Shown here piece after piece: positions 62,930 to 64,000 of a stretch of 64,000 nucleotides of DNA. The notes under the pieces are model-generated. The model was given only the letters and a program-made list of their open reading frames with translations, did no database searches and was not told the origin of the DNA. The position numbers and the translations under genes were made by a program. Numbering within the stretch: position 1 is the stretch's first letter; each line of letters begins with the position of its first letter. Source of the stretch: Microbacterium sp. USTB-Y (GTDB lineage Bacteria > Actinomycetota > Actinomycetes > Actinomycetales > Microbacteriaceae); the NCBI RefSeq assembly GCF_023703415.1, contig NZ_JAGMTU010000002.1, positions 310,001-374,000 on the forward strand, read 5' to 3'.

Positions 62930-64000
62930 CTAGCTGAACGCTTGTCCGCGAAGCGTTCGGGTCGCGTACTGCCGGAGGAGACTGACGCCGTAGTGGGCCG
63001 TGTCGGGTTGAGTATGGCTGATCGCGTTGATTGTGCGATCCAGCGCGGCCCGAGCTGGCGCCTGGTCAAGAGCTTGGAGAATTCCGACCGATGCGCCGGC
63101 GCCGCCACCAATGGTGTCGTTGAGTCGTTCCACTAGGACGAGTGCTTCAGGGATGTCGCCAGCGAATCGCACCAGCTGGCGGGCAAGCATCTGCGCGCGC
63201 GCTCGAGGAGTTTGCTCGGATGGCTTGACGTACTTCCTCCCTTCGGTCAGCGTGGTTCGAGCCTGTTTCGCGACTGGGCTCATGCCGTCCTTCCGGTCGC
63301 TGAGGTACTTGGTCGCGAGATTCGACAGGTTCTTGCGGCTGAGTTCGTGGAGCGCCTCAAGTGCGATCGCAGCTTCGCGGCCAGATTGCGTCAAAGCAAG
63401 ACTCACCAGGTCGGATAGGGCGCGTGGGAGCTCTGGCGCGGTTTCAGCGAACTGCGTCATGGCGCTACCCAGGAGAGCTCGCCTGACGTTGGGGAACTCC
63501 ACGCCGAGATTGTCGAGGTATAGGTCGGCGGCCAACGACGCTCCAAGAGTTGTCACCAAACTCTCTGCCACGGCCATGTCGTATTCCGTCGCGATCTTGA
63601 CTAACTCGTCGGTGAGGTGCTCCCTCCTCTTGACGAGTCTGCCCGCCGCGAGGAGCCAGGCGTTCCGCCAGTGGCTGGAAGGGGCAAGGTGTCGGAGGTT
63701 CGCGAGGATCGTATCGTCAGCCCCATCAGTCAAGGCGCGGGCAGCCATGTACTCCTGAAGGGACCGAACTTCGAACTCGAACTTGGCAGGGCGCCGAGAG
63801 ACGAGCATTACAACCCGCTCCGTAGATAGCCGGAGGAGCTTGTCCGCGATCGTGTCTGATTCTGCCTCATCAAATCCCGCGGCCTTCAGTCGACGGCGGA
63901 GAATCCGGCCGATCTCTGTCTTTGTCAGGACCGCATCTGACTTTCCGGGCTGCTCGGTACGCGCCTGCAGCTTGACGCCGGCTTGTTCGTGTAGGTGGTC
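62930..64000 (-). CDS. NACHT/STAND-like protein, C-terminal part
   Basis: An open frame of 356 codons that enters from the right window edge, so the 5' end and any ATPase domain lie outside. The stretch F-E-F-E-V-R-S-L-Q-E-Y-M-A-A-R-A-L (about residues 74-90 of the visible part), followed by S-S-H-W-R-N-A-W-L-L-A-A-G-R, is the conserved post-NTPase segment of NACHT-type STAND proteins. The rest is helical repeats, as in their sensor domains. Such proteins act as phage sensors (Avs) or regulators. The assignment rests on this motif alone; the P-loop is not seen. Confidence 0.7.
   Translation of the reverse strand, partial: DHLHEQAGVKLQARTEQPGKSDAVLTKTEIGRILRRRLKAAGFDEAESDTIADKLLRLSTERVVMLVSRRPAKFEFEVRSLQEYMAARALTDGADDTILANLRHLAPSSHWRNAWLLAAGRLVKRREHLTDELVKIATEYDMAVAESLVTTLGASLAADLYLDNLGVEFPNVRRALLGSAMTQFAETAPELPRALSDLVSLALTQSGREAAIALEALHELSRKNLSNLATKYLSDRKDGMSPVAKQARTTLTEGRKYVKPSEQTPRARAQMLARQLVRFAGDIPEALVLVERLNDTIGGGAGASVGILQALDQAPARAALDRTINAISHTQPDTAHYGVSLLRQYATRTLRGQAFS

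Larger units (their letters stand above)
54221..64000. mobile_element. Tn554-like genomic island in comM (right end not in window)
   Basis: From 54,221 the comM gene stops matching and a lower-GC region begins. The first ~5.8 kb is a recombinase operon: three large tyrosine-recombinase-type proteins and a small HTH/coiled-coil protein, the layout of TnpA-TnpB-TnpC in Tn554-type elements, here with one more large protein. Cargo follows to the window end. The left junction is inferred from the loss of ComM sequence, not from a repeat; a short inverted pair TGGAC/GTCCA at 54225-54229 and 54244-54248 lies just inside. The right junction and the rest of comM should be beyond 64,000. Confidence 0.75.

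Overview
The window looks like a chromosome segment from a high-GC actinobacterium, most probably Microbacteriaceae (Microbacterium-like). The grounds are strong G/C bias at third codon positions, several actinobacterial gene orders (divergent glgM/glgC; tkt-tal-pgi-zwf-opcA-pgl; sufB-sufD-ferredoxin-sufC-sufT; dusB-dgt-dnaG; comM-dprA-xerC-M23-rpsB-tsf-pyrH-frr-cdsA), and many genes that start about 6 nt after a TANNNT -10 box, as leaderless actinobacterial transcripts do. The genus is inferred from style and gene content; no rRNA is present.

Layout. 1-5.4 kb: start of an ABC ATPase gene, divergent glgM/glgC (glycogen/maltose-1-phosphate), serB, an esterase-like hydrolase, fabG and a proline-rich DUF4190 protein. 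5.4-8.5 kb: DUF3099, a small Cys protein, SURF1 and an ABC-F ATPase. 8.6-11.1 kb: a complete ECF biotin transporter (bioY-ecfA-ecfT), divergent from a TetR regulator (BioQ-like) with two TGAACN3GTTCA operators between them. 11.1-18 kb: MFS exporter, PatB/MalY C-S lyase and the SUF operon. 18-22 kb: ctaA and ctaB (heme O/A synthesis) around an unusual LuxR-HTH regulator and a small membrane protein. 22-30.3 kb: pentose phosphate operon. 30.3-33.2 kb: DMT-type membrane protein, peptide deformylase, tRNA-Asn and an orphan ABC ATPase. 33.2-37.7 kb: dusB-dgt-dnaG. 37.7-47 kb: peroxidase, DsbA-like protein, P-loop kinase, thioredoxin-TPR protein, a two-part membrane/lipoprotein, AI-2E transporter, hydrolase, secreted lytic transglycosylase-like protein and DivIVA-like protein. 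46-54 kb: the translation/lipid/DNA-processing block cdsA-frr-pyrH-tsf-rpsB, M23 peptidase, xerC, dprA, and the 3' part of comM.

From about 54,221 to the window end (right boundary not seen) the sequence is accessory DNA. It interrupts comM immediately upstream of the conserved L-A-T-N-P-C-P-C-G motif. G+C is visibly lower and codon use is less biased. The left end carries a tightly coupled operon of three large tyrosine-recombinase-type proteins plus a small HTH/coiled-coil protein, resembling the TnpA-TnpB-TnpC set of Tn554-type elements, followed by a HAD-like gene overlapping it by four bases. Cargo includes two uncharacterised conserved genes, an XRE regulator with a palindromic operator candidate, and a two-gene unit at the right edge. 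That unit encodes the C-terminal part of a NACHT/STAND-like protein (5' end outside the window) and a 240-residue partner, and is a plausible anti-phage module. This island is the most likely place for an undescribed system.
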